Positions 1 to 10,556 of a DNA stretch of 64,000 bases are shown here, piece after piece (the stretch's first letter is position 1; each line of letters opens with the position of its first letter). The notes beneath the pieces were generated by a model, which was given only the letters and a program-made list of their open reading frames with translations, had not been told where the DNA came from and ran no database searches. The DNA comes from Agroathelia rolfsii (lineage: Eukaryota > Basidiomycota > Agaricomycetes > Amylocorticiales > Amylocorticiaceae). The DNA lies in the NCBI GenBank assembly GCA_018343915.1, contig JABRWF010000002.1:5084001-5148000 (forward strand), in the 5' to 3' direction. Both the position numbers and the translations under genes were made by a program.

Positions 1-192
1 TGTAGTTGCCAGAGTTATAGTACACTTTATTATAGTTAACCTTAGGGTTGGAAACCCTAGGAGCGTCACTACTAGCCTTGGATTAGGCTTTACAACCCAT
101 TGTTTACTGCTAAGTATTTTTAATAGTCTTTTATATAGTAATCCTTCATAGTATTCATAGTGCTCATAGTTATAGTTTATAGACCTGTGACA
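1..192. mobile_element. LTR family R, right end, cut by window edge
   Basis: The end matches the R copy at 48435-49284 in the same orientation, including the motif GGTTGGAAACCCT and the terminus CCTGTGACA. The other end lies outside the window, so its TSD cannot be checked. It sits inside a family S LTR. No coding sequence is visible. Confidence 0.8.
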
Positions 193-335
193 GATGCCTG
201 GTGGAGTTAGGGTAAAAGTTCTTCCCCTGCATTGCTACACTTTATGCTTCTATCTCTGGCTGTGTACAGACCAATAAAGCTATGCACAGACCCTTAGTAG
301 TAATATAAATAAAGTATGTAACTTGTCCTGAAGAG

Positions 336-1028
336 TGTCAGGGGTTGATCTTTTGAATTTTTCACTTCCTTTGATTTTTCATCATTTTATTTTATTTTGT
401 GGATTAGTATTTTGCTTACTGTACTTGCAATTCTTCTTGGATCAAGATCTTACTTTTTAGGGTCTATTTGGTACTGTTCCTTTACCTTATTTTCTATTCT
501 AATCTTCTTATCTCTTGGTTGATCTCCTTAGTTTTGCATTTTACTGTACATATCTTCATTTCTTCACTTTGTGGCTGATATGGCTGCACTTTCATGCTCC
601 TCTTCAATGTTGAGACTCAGCTACTGTATAGTTCATGTACATACTTAAGGCTGGCTGTCCTAGAGAATGCCTCTCTAGTTCAGACCACTCTGTTCACCAC
701 TCAGTGTTCTTTGCTCAATCCACTCTTTTACTTTCTTATAACTTAGTGATGATGATACTGGCTTACTCTGGTTTATGTTCTTTGTCTATGCACTCAGGAA
801 AGGCTGTGGGCTCTAATAATCAGTGAGGGATAGGATATCCCAAAAGCCTGCTCTGTTAGGGGTACAGGTATGTAAAGTTCTATGATGATTGGCATTTATT
901 AGCCCTTGCCAGGGGTATTCCCACTATGTTATATTTCTCAGTTTCCCACCACCTTCTCATTACTCCTTACCCCCCCCTTTTATGGTTATTTGGAGTGGTT
1001 GGTCATGGCTTCTAGCCATGCCCTGATA
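336..1028 (+). mobile_element. solo LTR family X
   Basis: A 693-bp LTR from TGTCAGGGGTTG to GCCATGCCCTGATA, with the terminal inverted repeat TGTCAGGG/CCCTGA(C/T)A. Exact 5-bp TSD AAGAG at 331-335 and 1029-1033. Other copies are at 56909-58207 (reverse) and 58496-61522. A poly-C run lies near the right end (about 970-976). No gag or pol sequence is attached, so the parent element is unknown. Confidence 0.9.
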
Positions 1029-1059
1029 AAGAGCTTAGCTTTGACCTCTTTACCTTTAG

Positions 1060-1118
1060 GCAAGTAATAGGTTTTATACTCCCTTTATGTAGATTGCTAA
1101 TAAATGCTTCACCTTTAG
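1060..1118 (+). other. intron-like segment in S LTR leader (GC-AG)
   Basis: 59 nt with donor CTTTAG|GCAAGT, branch-point-like TTGCTAAT and acceptor ACCTTTAG. The 3' end of the upstream exon and the end of the intron repeat ACCTTTAG. It begins 12 nt after the 11-nt leader. Splicing itself is inferred. Confidence 0.6.
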
Positions 1119-1362
1119 GGTTAACTTATAGGCCTAGGCCCCTTTTCCTAGCTCTCTCTCCCCCTTTCACTAAATAGGAGGCAGTGTAAATCCCCTTATA
1201 AGTAGTTAGTATATTTGTGTATGCACGTAAAATACTAGAGCCTAATCACACAAAAGATAAAAAAGTATCTATACAAAGTCCTCAATAGATAAAGAATCAC
1301 GTAGCTATAGGAACACTTTTGTGTAGATACTAGATATAAGGTTAAGAAGTCAACCCTTAACA

Positions 1363-1613
1363 AGTATGTACCTAGCTACCTTAGTTTGGAAATTAACTTA
1401 GTTCCCCTTCTCCTGTCTAACTCCTGCCCCAGACTACAACTAGATAAGGGCCTGATATATACATCTTGGCTAAATCTAGTCACCCCTCTCCTTGCCTACC
1501 CACTTGTTACTTTCCACCCACTCTTCTATCTCTACTCTCATTCACTTCATCTCTACTTCTGTTCCACTCTACCCCTTCCCATTCTACTACCTCTATCCAT
1601 CTAAGACTTAATA
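1363..1613 (+). mobile_element. LTR family Y fragment
   Basis: Matches the last ~250 bp of the 601-bp Y LTR (compare 28431-29031), ending GACTTAATA where other copies have GACTTAACA. Its left part was displaced by the family S insertion and lies outside the window. It borders the copia remnant. Confidence 0.8.
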
Positions 1614-2150
1614 TATATATAAATTGTTCATGTAACAATTTATATGGAAATTCTTCTATACTCTTAAGTGTTTTTCCTATAGAGTATCTTGTTAATTTTT
1701 TTTGTAGTTCAAAATTATTGTTTTGGTTGATGTATACACTAAGGACCTTTTTCTTGTCTATAATTAACTCTATGGTTTATCTATTCTTCCTTATAACCTA
1801 GTATCCTTTTGTTTTCTAGGATATTTGTTATGGTGAAATTAGACATTTTTGAGTATCTAGGATATACCTTACATCTGTAATATTGACATAATATATTCTC
1901 CTACTTGAGTCTATATGTTTCATTTTTACAGTTCCTAACCTTTTAATATGAAGTTTTGTTCCATTAGATAATACTTTTCCTGGGGGGAATAGCTTATAAT
2001 TATAGAAATCATTTATATTAAAAGTTGAGTGATGACTTGTATCAGAGTCTATTAGGTAATGAAATTCATCATCTAATAATTTCTCTGTCTAGTATAATGA
2101 TTTTGACTCTTATGTTCCATTAATTTCAGATGTATATTCTTCTTCTTCAT
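1614..2150 (-). pseudogene. Ty1/copia pol: protease region
   Basis: Read on the minus strand with several stops, this encodes the aspartic-protease region of a copia polyprotein. The active-site stretch reads LIDSDTSHHSTFN, corresponding to LIDSGATSH in intact elements. A stretch like PNGTKLHIKRLGTVKMKHID, then a VRYILDTQKCLIS-type segment, follows; this order is typical between copia protease and integrase. It continues in frame from the gag remnant on its right and is cut at the left by the Y fragment. RT and integrase are not present. The Gly-to-Asp change and in-frame stops make it non-functional. Confidence 0.75.
1617..1645. repeat. perfect 12-bp inverted repeat
   Basis: Arms ATATAAATTGTT and AACAATTTATAT are separated by the 5-nt loop CATGT. 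It lies at the junction of the Y fragment and the copia remnant. It may be chance in AT-rich DNA. Confidence 0.5.
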
Positions 2151-2525
2151 CTATTTCATTATAACTTCCTTGATTTATTTTAGACTTTCCTCTTGGTTTC
2201 CCTCCTTTCTTATTATTATTACTAAGGGGTTTCCAGTTGTCTTGGTGCTATTCTGTAGTGTATTTTATATACTTCTTGCATTTCTTGCAATAATTCTTTC
2301 TATCTTGTTAATTATTTATCTTGAATTCACCATTGAATTTCTTGTTTCTTCTGGTATGCATATATTGACATATTATTTGTTCTTGCACAAGTTCAGCTCT
2401 GATTTTTTCTATTATAGCAGATTTAATTCCTTCTATTGCTCTTAGGATAGAGCTCCAATTTAACCTGTAGGTGTTGAGGCTTGTGCTCTTGACTACCTCA
2501 ACAACAGAAGTGTTCACACCTACTA

Positions 2526-3881
2526 TGTTATAACTTGGACTATATACTAGTATTTTTTACCTTTTTTTGTGAACATTTTATTATTTTCTTGTATTTTTAC
2601 AATTCTTCTATAATAAGTTATAAGGGAAATACCTTGTAGGTGGCATCTTATACTGCATGACTAGCTGTGCTAGCCCCATATTGTTATGAGATGGCAGACA
2701 TGCTATTGTAGGATGGCTAACATATTTTCTGTGTAAACAGATATATTTCTATGGGTTGGCAGTATGCCTCTAATTTTTCCTTATTTTTCCCTATTTTTCT
2801 TATGTTTTTATCTTTTGATTTGAGTATACAGGATATATTTCTTTATTTTCTAGTTTCTTGTTGTATTGTTTACATGGTACTATGTTACATTTAGATATGA
2901 TTCTAGATCTTTTGATATATATTATTGATTTCCTTCTTTAATCATTGATGCTTCTTTCATCTTTGATCTTTTCTCATACTATACTTCTGTTCTAACTCTA
3001 TTGATCCTTTTCCTTTCCTTTCTTCTATTTCCCTTGATGTGGAGTTAAGGACTATTCTTAGAATACTTGTAACTAGTATATAAAGGCCTATCTTTAGGGC
3101 CTTTACAATCCAGCTTGACCACTTTGTCTTTGTCTTTGTCTCTGCCCTTATTACTTGTCTGCCTTAGTGCTTTGCTCTATGCTTAGTACTCTGTTTTAGC
3201 CTCTTTGGGCTTCTTCTCTTGTAGCTACCTATATGAGCTTGTAAGAAGAGTGTGCTAGTCAGCAACCTATATGAGCTATGCTATGCCTTGTCCCTTAGTA
3301 GTGCTTACTCACACTTATCCCCACTCTCTCTTTTGTGTGTTTTATTACTCTTCCCACCATCATAATACACCTGGACCCCAAGGTTAAGGGGATATAAATA
3401 AGTTCTATCTAGTTAAGGAACTGTAAAGATGCTAGATTATTGAGTGTTGCTTGGGAAAGTGACCTTATTTGTGGGAGACCTTGCATTTAGGTCTTAAAAC
3501 ATAGATAGCACTTCCCAGCTAGAGGAGGATAAAAATATTAGTATGGTTCCTTTGCCAGCCTTTCAGGCTAGTCTGGTTAGGTTTGGCTAAGTTATGAGGA
3601 TCTCATGACATATATGACAGGAGCATTTATAACAAGAATATATTAGGAAGGCAGAGTCTAGACCTATTCCTTTTCATCAAAAGGTCTAGACTTGGAAACT
3701 AGAGTTATTCCAATTACTGTGCAATTACTAAGGAGTACTAGACTTATCTTCTAATTGGTTACTTGTTAGACTTGGTCAGAAAGCACTGCCCTGTGATAAT
3801 TTTAACTTTGGCTTACTTACCCTAGTTGTACACAGACCCTCTAAGCTGTATACAGGCCATTTGCTTTTATTATAAATATAC
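2526..3881 (+). mobile_element. LTR family T, 3'-truncated, split by U
   Basis: Segments 2526-2681 and 3616-3881 match the first part of the T LTR at 36199-37207 (shared blocks ATACCTTG(T/C)AGGTGRCATCTT and AAAGGTCTAGACTTRGRAAC). The T end with its leader and intron is missing; W sequence resumes at about 3882 (CTAGAGGCTGACTAAGC), so a deletion removed the T terminus and part of W. Confidence 0.75.
2682..3610 (+). mobile_element. solo LTR family U
   Basis: A 929-bp LTR from TGTTATGAGATGG to GAGGATCTCATGACA, with an inverted terminal match TGTTATGAGAT/ATCTCATGACA. TSD CATAT (2677-2681) against TATAT (3611-3615), one C-to-T change. The middle resembles family V (TTTGATTTGAGTAYAYAGG and AAGGTTAAGGGGATAT blocks), so U and V are related. 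A truncated reverse copy is at 12330-12633. Confidence 0.85.
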
Positions 3882-3905
3882 CTAGAGGCTGACTAAGCAT
3901 ACTAG

Positions 3906-4870
3906 TATTAAGAGCACACCTGCCTCTTAAGCACTAAAACTTAACTAAAGCTTACAATAACCCCTATAAGGTATGGGGTAGGCAGTAAGGCCTGTTTTAC
4001 ACTTCCCAGAGCTTGGGATGTAGGGGTGTATACTTCTTGGTGCCTGGTCTCTATTCTCATGCAAACTCAAGTTTTTCTATCACCAAGCTATACTCCAAGT
4101 GTGAATACTTTCTAGTAAGGTTTATAGTCAAAGCATGAATTATCTTGTGTATATAGATATAGGTAGAGATATCTTAACCCTAATAAGTATAGAGCTATTC
4201 TTTGCTTACTTAATTACACTAAGTACTATGATGGTTGTAATCAACAACTACAAGTGGCTAGCATAAAGCCTGAGCCTATATTATATAGTGTATATATAAA
4301 GGAGCACAAAGTAACCTCTAAATAATAGGTAGTATAGAGTACACCTACTACTTCTTAGCATAGAGCAGGGAGGATTTTTATGGAGGGTGAGAGAGAGGGA
4401 TGGGGATAGGCTCTGTAAGCCTATAGTAAGATGACTCTAAAGATGAAGTTTTTATTATGTTAGTGATTACTTAATATATAGCACTACTTATACTTACCTA
4501 AAGACAAAGAGAACAAATCTGAGGTCTTTAGGTAGAGGCACTACAGGGTTATATACTAATTCTATCTAGTCTATGCACTGGTATATAGTCTGTGTACAGA
4601 AGTACTAAATATTGTATCACTATGGTATTATGGTCTAGACTTATGTTCTAGACCTTTGCATATATAATAAGTTATATAACTAGTAGTCACATAATGGCCA
4701 ATCATATAGTAACTAATCACATAACTTGCTTAGTCATCAGGGTGCTTATGTGATGTCTGATTATATAATATATAGTTTATATATCAAAAAATAGAGAAAA
4801 ATAAGAAAAAAATTAGAAAAATAATAAGAAAATCTAAATAAATTTATAGTATAATAAGCATCTTGTAATA
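3906..4870 (-). mobile_element. solo LTR family A (gypsy)
   Basis: Reverse-oriented A LTR, TATTAAGAGCACACCTG to CTTGTAATA. TSD ACTAG (3901-3905) against GCTAG (4871-4875), one G/A change. Inserted in W. Confidence 0.85.
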
Positions 4871-5889
4871 GCTAGGAGGGCTAGAGGTAGTGTATAGGCT
4901 AGGACAATAAGCCTGAAGGCAAAAGGTCAAAGCTAAGGCCTTTAGGGAGTATTATAGGGTCCTTATATACTCAAACAAGAGCTATGCAATAATCTGTATA
5001 TACCCTCTGGAAATAACAAGGAATGGTTAAAGATAGTACAAATGGATAACTAAGCATAATAGCATGATTATTATGTTATGCTAACTGATCCAAATATAAT
5101 AATAGAATGGTCTAGACTCCACTTACTAACAGATACTGGTATAAGGGTATTATGATGGCCAGTCATGTGACCAAGTATTATATAACCAATTGTCCTTCAG
5201 AAATATTTGTAAAGAATAGATAAAATGTAGAAAATCAAGGAAAAATTGTAAAAATACAAGAAAAATATGAAAATATAGAGAAAAATTAGGAGAGTCTAGG
5301 TGTACCTATGACAGTAGGAGTCTAGTAGAATATGTACTAGTTGTACAATAAAATCTTTTTTTGCTATAGATATACTACTTGAATTTGCTCTTTGTTGTAA
5401 ATTTTGCATTGCAGAAATTTGAGTTTCCATGTCTTTATTTTGATTGAGATGGTATAAATAGAATAAATTGTGATATTTGGATTCTTTCTGTGACTTTTTT
5501 TCTTTATAAATATCATATATTGTTTTCCACATATAACTTACTATAGGTTTAACTAAGAGAATATTTGCCTATATTTTATTTACACATTCACCAAGTAATC
5601 CTTTTGTATAATTATTTGCTTGTTCCTAAGCATGTGCTAAAATTATTTTCTTATCTGGTGAATAAGTAATAGCAGCAACTAATGCAAGTTCAGGAGTTAT
5701 AAACTCTACTTCTATTACTGTGGGTTTTGTTATAGGATTTGGTGTTTCATTTAGTAATAATTTGGAATACATTCCCCAAATCCTAACTTTCTTGGCTAAA
5801 TAATAAAACTTAGATGTAAATAATGCCCAATTAGATCCATTAAATAATAGAAATCCTTGTGGAATTTCTTTGGTAAATATATCTCCCAT

Positions 5890-6389
5890 TTTAGAAATAA
5901 TCTGGATTGATAAGTTTGTTTTCTATTAGTTAAAGGATACTTCAAAAAGTTTGTATACTTAGGTTACTTAGTATTTAATATAGTCTTTATATATTTTCTT
6001 CCAAAAGACTTCTATATGGGTTAGTTCATAATCCAGTATAATTTCAGACCAATCTATCTTTTGGTAGTCTAAAATAAAATCCTTCTTTCTTGTGTTAGGA
6101 AATTTACCAATCTTCTCATTTATTTTGTTTACTAAAAAATATAATCTGCTCCAATTATATGGTGTAGAAGTAATCTACAGAATATATTCACTATAAATCT
6201 TTCCTTTCCTTAATTCTTCTTATGGTTAAATTCTAGAAATTATACTTCCTTTTTCCCAAATTCCTTCTTTCTTTGTTAGGAATATTTTCTAGCTTTGGTA
6301 ACTTATTACTTATTCTTTGAATTCTGGGGTTAAAGTTTCCTAATCTATAGATTTATTATCTTGAGCAAACTTTTCTACTTCCTTATATA
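5890..6389. other. remnant upstream of copia gag, no clear gene
   Basis: About 500 bp of AT-rich DNA upstream of the minus-strand copia gag start. Minus-strand fragments such as QKIDWSEIILDYE can be read but are broken by stops. It could be copia leader, extra gag sequence or an older repeat. I see no LTR boundary in it. Confidence 0.4.
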
Positions 6390-8262
6390 TGTTACAAGAC
6401 ACTTATTGTATTATAAATTTATTTAGATTTTCTTAGTATTTTTCTGACTTTTTCCTGATTTTTCTCTATTTTTTGGTATATAAATTGTATATTACATAAT
6501 TAGACATTACCTAAACACCTGGATGACTAAGCAAGTTATGTGGCTAGCTATTATATAATAACTGGCTATATAACTTATTATGTATGCCAAAGTCTAGAAT
6601 ATAAGTCTAGACTATAATATTATGATAGACCTATTATAGTGCAATATTGCACTATACTTAGCACAACTATGCACAGACTATATACCAGTGCACAGACCAG
6701 GTAGAAATAGTATATAACCCTGTAGTGCCTCTACCTGAAGACCCTAGATTTGTTCTCTTCATCTTTAGATAAGTACAAGTAGTACTTTGTATTTAAATAG
6801 CTATTAACATAATAAAACTTTGTCTTTAGAGTCTATCTCACTCTATCTCCCCCATCTCAAATCCTCTCTGCTCAGTGCTAGGAGGTTATAAGCATGCTCT
6901 GTGCTGCTTATAGTAGAGATATGCTTAGTATAGTCTCTGTATATATGTATAAGATAGGTTCAGCCCTTATAGTGACCATTTGCATCTGTAATAACACAAA
7001 AACACATAGTGCTTAGTACACTCAAGCAAGCAAAGGCTCTGCTCTGTGCTTGTTAAGGTTAAGATACCCCAACACCAACTTATATACAAAAGAACACTGC
7101 TGTCTCAATAATAGCCTTTACTTGAAAGTCTTGTAGACTTGGAGTAAAGCCTAGCAATTGAAGAGTGTTATAAGTCAATCTATATACTATAAATTTATTC
7201 AAGATTTCTCATTATTTTTCTGATTTTTCCCTGATTTTTCTCTATTTTTTGATATATAATATATATATTACATAAGCAGACATTATGTAAGTACTCTGAT
7301 GACTAAGCAAAGTTATGTGATCAGTCATCATGTGACTAGCCATTATATAACCACTAGTCATCTGATTTATTATGTAAGCAGGTCTAGAGCATGGGTCTAG
7401 AACAGGACACCATTATAGACTCACTATGGTGCAATATTGTATCATACTTAGTACCTCTATACACAAACCATGTACCAGGTGCACAGACCAGGTAGAATTA
7501 GTATATAACCCTGTAGTACCTCTACCTAAAGACCCCAGATTTATTCTCTCCATCTTCAGGTAAGCACAGTAGTGCTTTGTATTAAATAGTTAACTAACAT
7601 AATAAAACTCTGTCTTCAGAGCCTATCTCTTTCCTTTCCCCTCTACAAAATCCTCTTTGCTTCATGCTAGGAGGTTATAAGCATGCTCTGTGCTATCTCT
7701 ATATGCACGTATAAGACAGGTCTAGCCCTAGTAGTAACCATTTGCATCTGCAATAACACAAACACACATAGTGCTTAGTGCACTAAAGCAAGTAAAGGCT
7801 TTGCCCTGTACTTGTCAAGGTTAAGATACCCCAACACCTACTTGTATACACAAGACCACTAGTGTCTCAACAATAGCCTTTGCTTAAAAGTCTAGCAGAC
7901 TTGGAGTAAAGCTTAGGGATTGATAAGCTCTGGTGTGCATGACAACAAGGATAGTGCACAGGGAAGTGTACACCCTTGCATCCTAAGCCTTAGAAGAAGT
8001 AAAATAACCATTACTAGTTACCCTGTATCTTAGAGGGGTTTTTGTAGGCATTAGTTGAGTTTTGGTGGCAAGAGACAGGTGTACTCTTGACAAAGAGCTC
8101 TGGTATGAGTAATAATAAGGACAGTATATAGAGAAGTGTACACCCTTGCATCCTAAGCCTTACAAGAAGTAAAATAACCATTACTAGTTACCCCATACCT
8201 TAGAGGGGTTTTTGTAGGCATTAGTTGAGTTTTGGCAGCAAGAGTTAGGTGTGCCCTTGACA
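6390..8262 (+). mobile_element. LTR family A with a second A LTR inside
   Basis: An A LTR (6390-7165 and 8098-8262), starting TGTTACAAGACAC and ending GTGCCCTTGACA, split by a second complete A LTR. It is followed directly by a third, 5'-truncated A tail (8263 on). The 5-bp flanks (ATATA before 6390, TATTT after 8262) do not match, so the outer ends have been altered. Confidence 0.75.
7166..8092 (+). mobile_element. solo LTR family A nested in an A LTR
   Basis: TGTTATAAGTCAATC to GTACTCTTGACA; exact TSD AAGAG at 7161-7165 and 8093-8097. Both LTRs keep the TATA/leader/intron module. Confidence 0.88.
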
Positions 8263-8399
8263 TATTTCCCCTACCAAATCCTCTCTGCTCTGTACTAGGA
8301 GGTTTTGGGTATGCTCAGTGCTACTCATAGTAAGAGGTGTGCTTAGTGCTACCTCTTTGTATATACATAAGACAGGTCCAGCCCTCTGGTGTCATGAGT

Positions 8400-8601
8400 T
8401 GGAATTTTTGCCAATTTTTCTGCTATTTTCTTATAATATTTAGACTACTACTTCTCTTATTGTTGTATCTTTCTTTTCCTTTTTCTATTTTTCTTATAAA
8501 ATTACCCTTTAGGGTGTGGAATGTGGGCAGTGTAGTAGTCACCTAATTAGCCCTCATGTGTTCCAAGCTGCATGTCACAGGAGTAATCTTGGGGCCATGT
8601 A
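8400..8601 (+). mobile_element. LTR family S, 5' fragment
   Basis: TGTCATGAGTTGGAATTTTTGCC onward matches the first ~200 bp of family S (reverse complements of 20255-21085 and 21191-21982), through the GTGTTCCAAGC and CACAGGAGTAATC blocks. It is cut by the Tc1-like element at TA 8602-8603; the rest of S is not found on the other side. Confidence 0.75.
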
Positions 8602-8603
8602 TA

Positions 8604-8824
8604 TAGTAACCCACAAAATATGTTCTATATTTTGCTATTTTAGATGTCTAGCTTTATAACTCAGGGAGTAAAATAGGCAATATTCTAAGTTTATTCTAGC
8701 ATATAGATTAGCATATCGGCTTTTAATTGAGCCCTGGTTTACGTGATTCCGTCAAGAATTGATAATTCTACATCTATTTTTCTCAGGTAGTTATATAGAA
8801 CATGTTTTGTGGCTTTTATTTTTA
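8604..8824. repeat. left terminal inverted repeat of Tc1-like element
   Basis: Matches the reverse complement of 45038-45862 after removal of the Y LTR, including a GATTCCGTCAAGAATTGAT stretch. Each TIR carries the ACAAAAYATGTTCTATA box at its outer edge (about 8612) and the inverted box TATAGAACATGTTTTGT near its inner edge (about 8795), a layout seen where transposase binds two sites per end. Confidence 0.85.
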
Positions 8825-9486
8825 TATAGTAATCTACTATTTCTGATACTTTGTATAATGTCCCTTTGCTTTTAACACTGCTGCAAACCTTCTAGGCATA
8901 CTCTCAATGAGTTTCTGATATACTGAGAGTAGAATTGCCTCCTACTCCTTTTCTGCCCTCTGCTATAACTCTATAATAGATGGAGGTAGCTCAGGGTACT
9001 CTGCTAGCCTTCTTTTAAGGTAACTCCACAAATGCTCAATTGGATTGAGGTCTGGAGAGTTAGCAGGCCACTGCATAACTGCCATATTATGGTCTTTGAA
9101 CCATTCCTTAGCTAGTCTGCTAGTGTATTTAGGATTATTATCCTGCTGAAACTCAATGTTAGGTATAGTTTTCCCCTACCACTCAAGGCTATCCTGCAAC
9201 TCATCCTCTAGAATAGACACATAAAGCTCTGCATCCATCCTTCCATCAATCTTGGTTATATAGCCTATACCATCCCATCTAAAACATCCCCACATCATGA
9301 TATTTCTACCACCAAACTTCAGAGTACCCTATACCAACCTATTGCTAAGCCCCTCTTCCTGCTTTTTCCACATCCATTTCCTTCCATCTGACCCTATCCT
9401 ATTGATTTTAGTCTTATCAGACTAAATCACCCTCTTCCAGTCTTCTATAGTCTAGTGCTGATGTGCTTCAGCCTATTATAGTCTGG
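8780..9486 (-). pseudogene. Tc1-like transposase, C-terminal catalytic part
   Basis: The minus strand encodes the DDE domain of a fungal Tc1-like transposase. In order: the SDKTKINRIGSDGRKWMW region with the first Asp; FGGRNIMMWGCFRWDGIG; DGRMDAELYVSILEDEL; IEFQQDNNPKYTSRLAKEWF with the second Asp; and WPANSPDLNPIEHLWSYLK with the third acidic residue (Glu of IEH). A C-terminal SMPRRFAAVLKAKG follows. Several TAG codons replace Gln/Trp, and PKHTS has become PKYTS, so it is inactive. The N-terminal half lies 35 kb away at 44529-44960. Confidence 0.9.
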
Positions 9487-10461
9487 TCTCAAGAGTACAC
9501 CAGACTCTTATCACTAAAAACTCAATCAATGTCTATAGAAACCTCTTGAAGGTATAGGGTAGGCAGTAAGGCCTTTTTTACTCTTCCCAGGACTTGGGAT
9601 GCAAGGATAGACATGTATTGTGCACTTTCTTTGTTCTCACTCAACCCTGAGCTTGCTAATCACCAAACTTTACTCTAGACTTGCTAAGTCTTCAAGCAAG
9701 GTCTACCATTGAGACATAAAGTTTCTTGTATATACAAATAGGTATGTAGGGTCTCTTAACCTTGATAAATACAGGGCAAGCCTTTGTTTACTTTAGGTGT
9801 ACTAAGCACTATGTATTTTGTGATCAACAACTATAAATAGCTAGTATAAAGCCTGAATCTGTCTTATACAGTATATATATAGAGGAGCATAAAGCAACCT
9901 CTAAATAATAGGTAATACAGAGTATACCTATTACCTCCTAGCATGGAGCTAAGAGGATTTTTGGAATGAGGAGAGAGGGGGAGGGGATAGGCTCTATAAG
10001 CCTGAGAGTGAATAAACTCTAAAGACAAAGTTTTATATTATGTTAGCTACTTATTAAATACAAAGCACTATTATGCTTACCTGAAGATAAAGAGAATGAA
10101 TCTAGGGTCTTTAGGTAGAGGCACTATAGGGTTATATACAATTTCTACCTGGTCTATGCACTAGCATATAGTCCATGCACAGAGGTGCTAAGTATAATAC
10201 AATATTGCACTATAGTGAGTCTATAATAGTGTCATATTCTAGACCTATGCTCTGGACCTGTTTACATAATAATTTATATAACTAGTGGTCATATGATGGC
10301 TAGTTATATAATGACTAATCACATAACTTACTTAGTTATCAGGGTACTTATATAATGTCTACTTATGTAATATACATATTATATACCAAAAAATAGAGAA
10401 AAATCAGAAAAATAGTGAAAAATCTTAAATAAATTTATAATACAATAAGCAACTTGTAACA
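9487..10461 (-). mobile_element. 3' LTR of gypsy element 0
   Basis: Reverse-oriented A LTR (TCTCAAGAGTACACC to AACTTGTAACA; the first bases are normally TGTCAAGAG). A polypurine tract in reverse (CCCCCTCTTTAGGGG, 10464-10478) adjoins, confirming that this is the 3' LTR. Confidence 0.88.
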
Positions 10462-10556
10462 TTACCCCCTCTTTAGGGGTAATCTGCCTTGGATTGCCAT
10501 TCTGTCAGGTTATCCTAATTTTGGAAAGGTAGAAGTCTAAATACTGCTGTGCTAAT
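10462..10556 (-). pseudogene. pol: end of pol of gypsy element 0
   Basis: Reverse complement of the last ~90 bp of the A pol frame plus polypurine tract (compare 26585-26673). The W LTR follows. Most of integrase, expected next, is missing. Confidence 0.75.

Larger units (their letters stand above)
193..1362 (+). mobile_element. LTR family S, split by R and X
   Basis: Segments 193-335 and 1034-1362 form the right three quarters of a family S LTR, ending in CAACCCTTAACA (CAACCCTTGACA in younger copies). It holds two weak copies of the TGCACAGACC element, a TATAAAT box at 304-310, the 11-nt leader AGCTTTGACCT at 1037-1047 and an intron-like segment at 1060-1118. Once X is removed the TATA-to-leader distance is 35 nt. 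The base run AGTAT after the end fits insertion into the Y LTR fragment on its right. The 5' end lies before the window. Confidence 0.75.
2472..5313 (-). mobile_element. LTR family W, split by T and A
   Basis: Starts TGTTGAGGCTTGTGCTC and ends GGTGTACCTATGACA; exact TSD GTAGG at 2467-2471 and 5314-5318. W sequence proper is 2472-2525, 3882-3905 and 4876-5313. Strand follows the TATA/leader module, which reads on the minus strand in W. Other copies: 10557-12329, 29146-29992, 48311-61935, 60659-61514. Confidence 0.85.
2151..5889 (-). pseudogene. gag: Ty1/copia gag, split by W
   Basis: The minus-strand frame starts with an ATG at 5889 (MGDIFTKEIPQGF) and shows the UBN2/copia gag layout: an N-terminal NWALFTSKFYYLA segment, a helical middle with DMETQISAMQNLQQ and a late LVHILLDSYCH stretch. 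At 5313/2472 it is interrupted by the W LTR (TSD GTAGG) and resumes at 2471 with the C-terminal third, including a cysteine-rich NYCKKCKKYIKY stretch like a degraded zinc knuckle and a basic GGKPRGKSK tail. Stops replace Gln codons in several places. Family assignment rests on the order of these blocks and on the copia protease that follows. Confidence 0.75.

Noticed and set aside
635..826. 63-codon frame inside X LTR, and similar 60-80 codon frames in other LTRs
   Set aside because: They recur only because the repeat recurs, have no recognisable domain and sit in U3/U5 DNA.
1199..1350. Possible separate small element within the S LTR U5
   Set aside because: It aligns in order with the U5 of other S copies up to the terminus; no extra boundaries.
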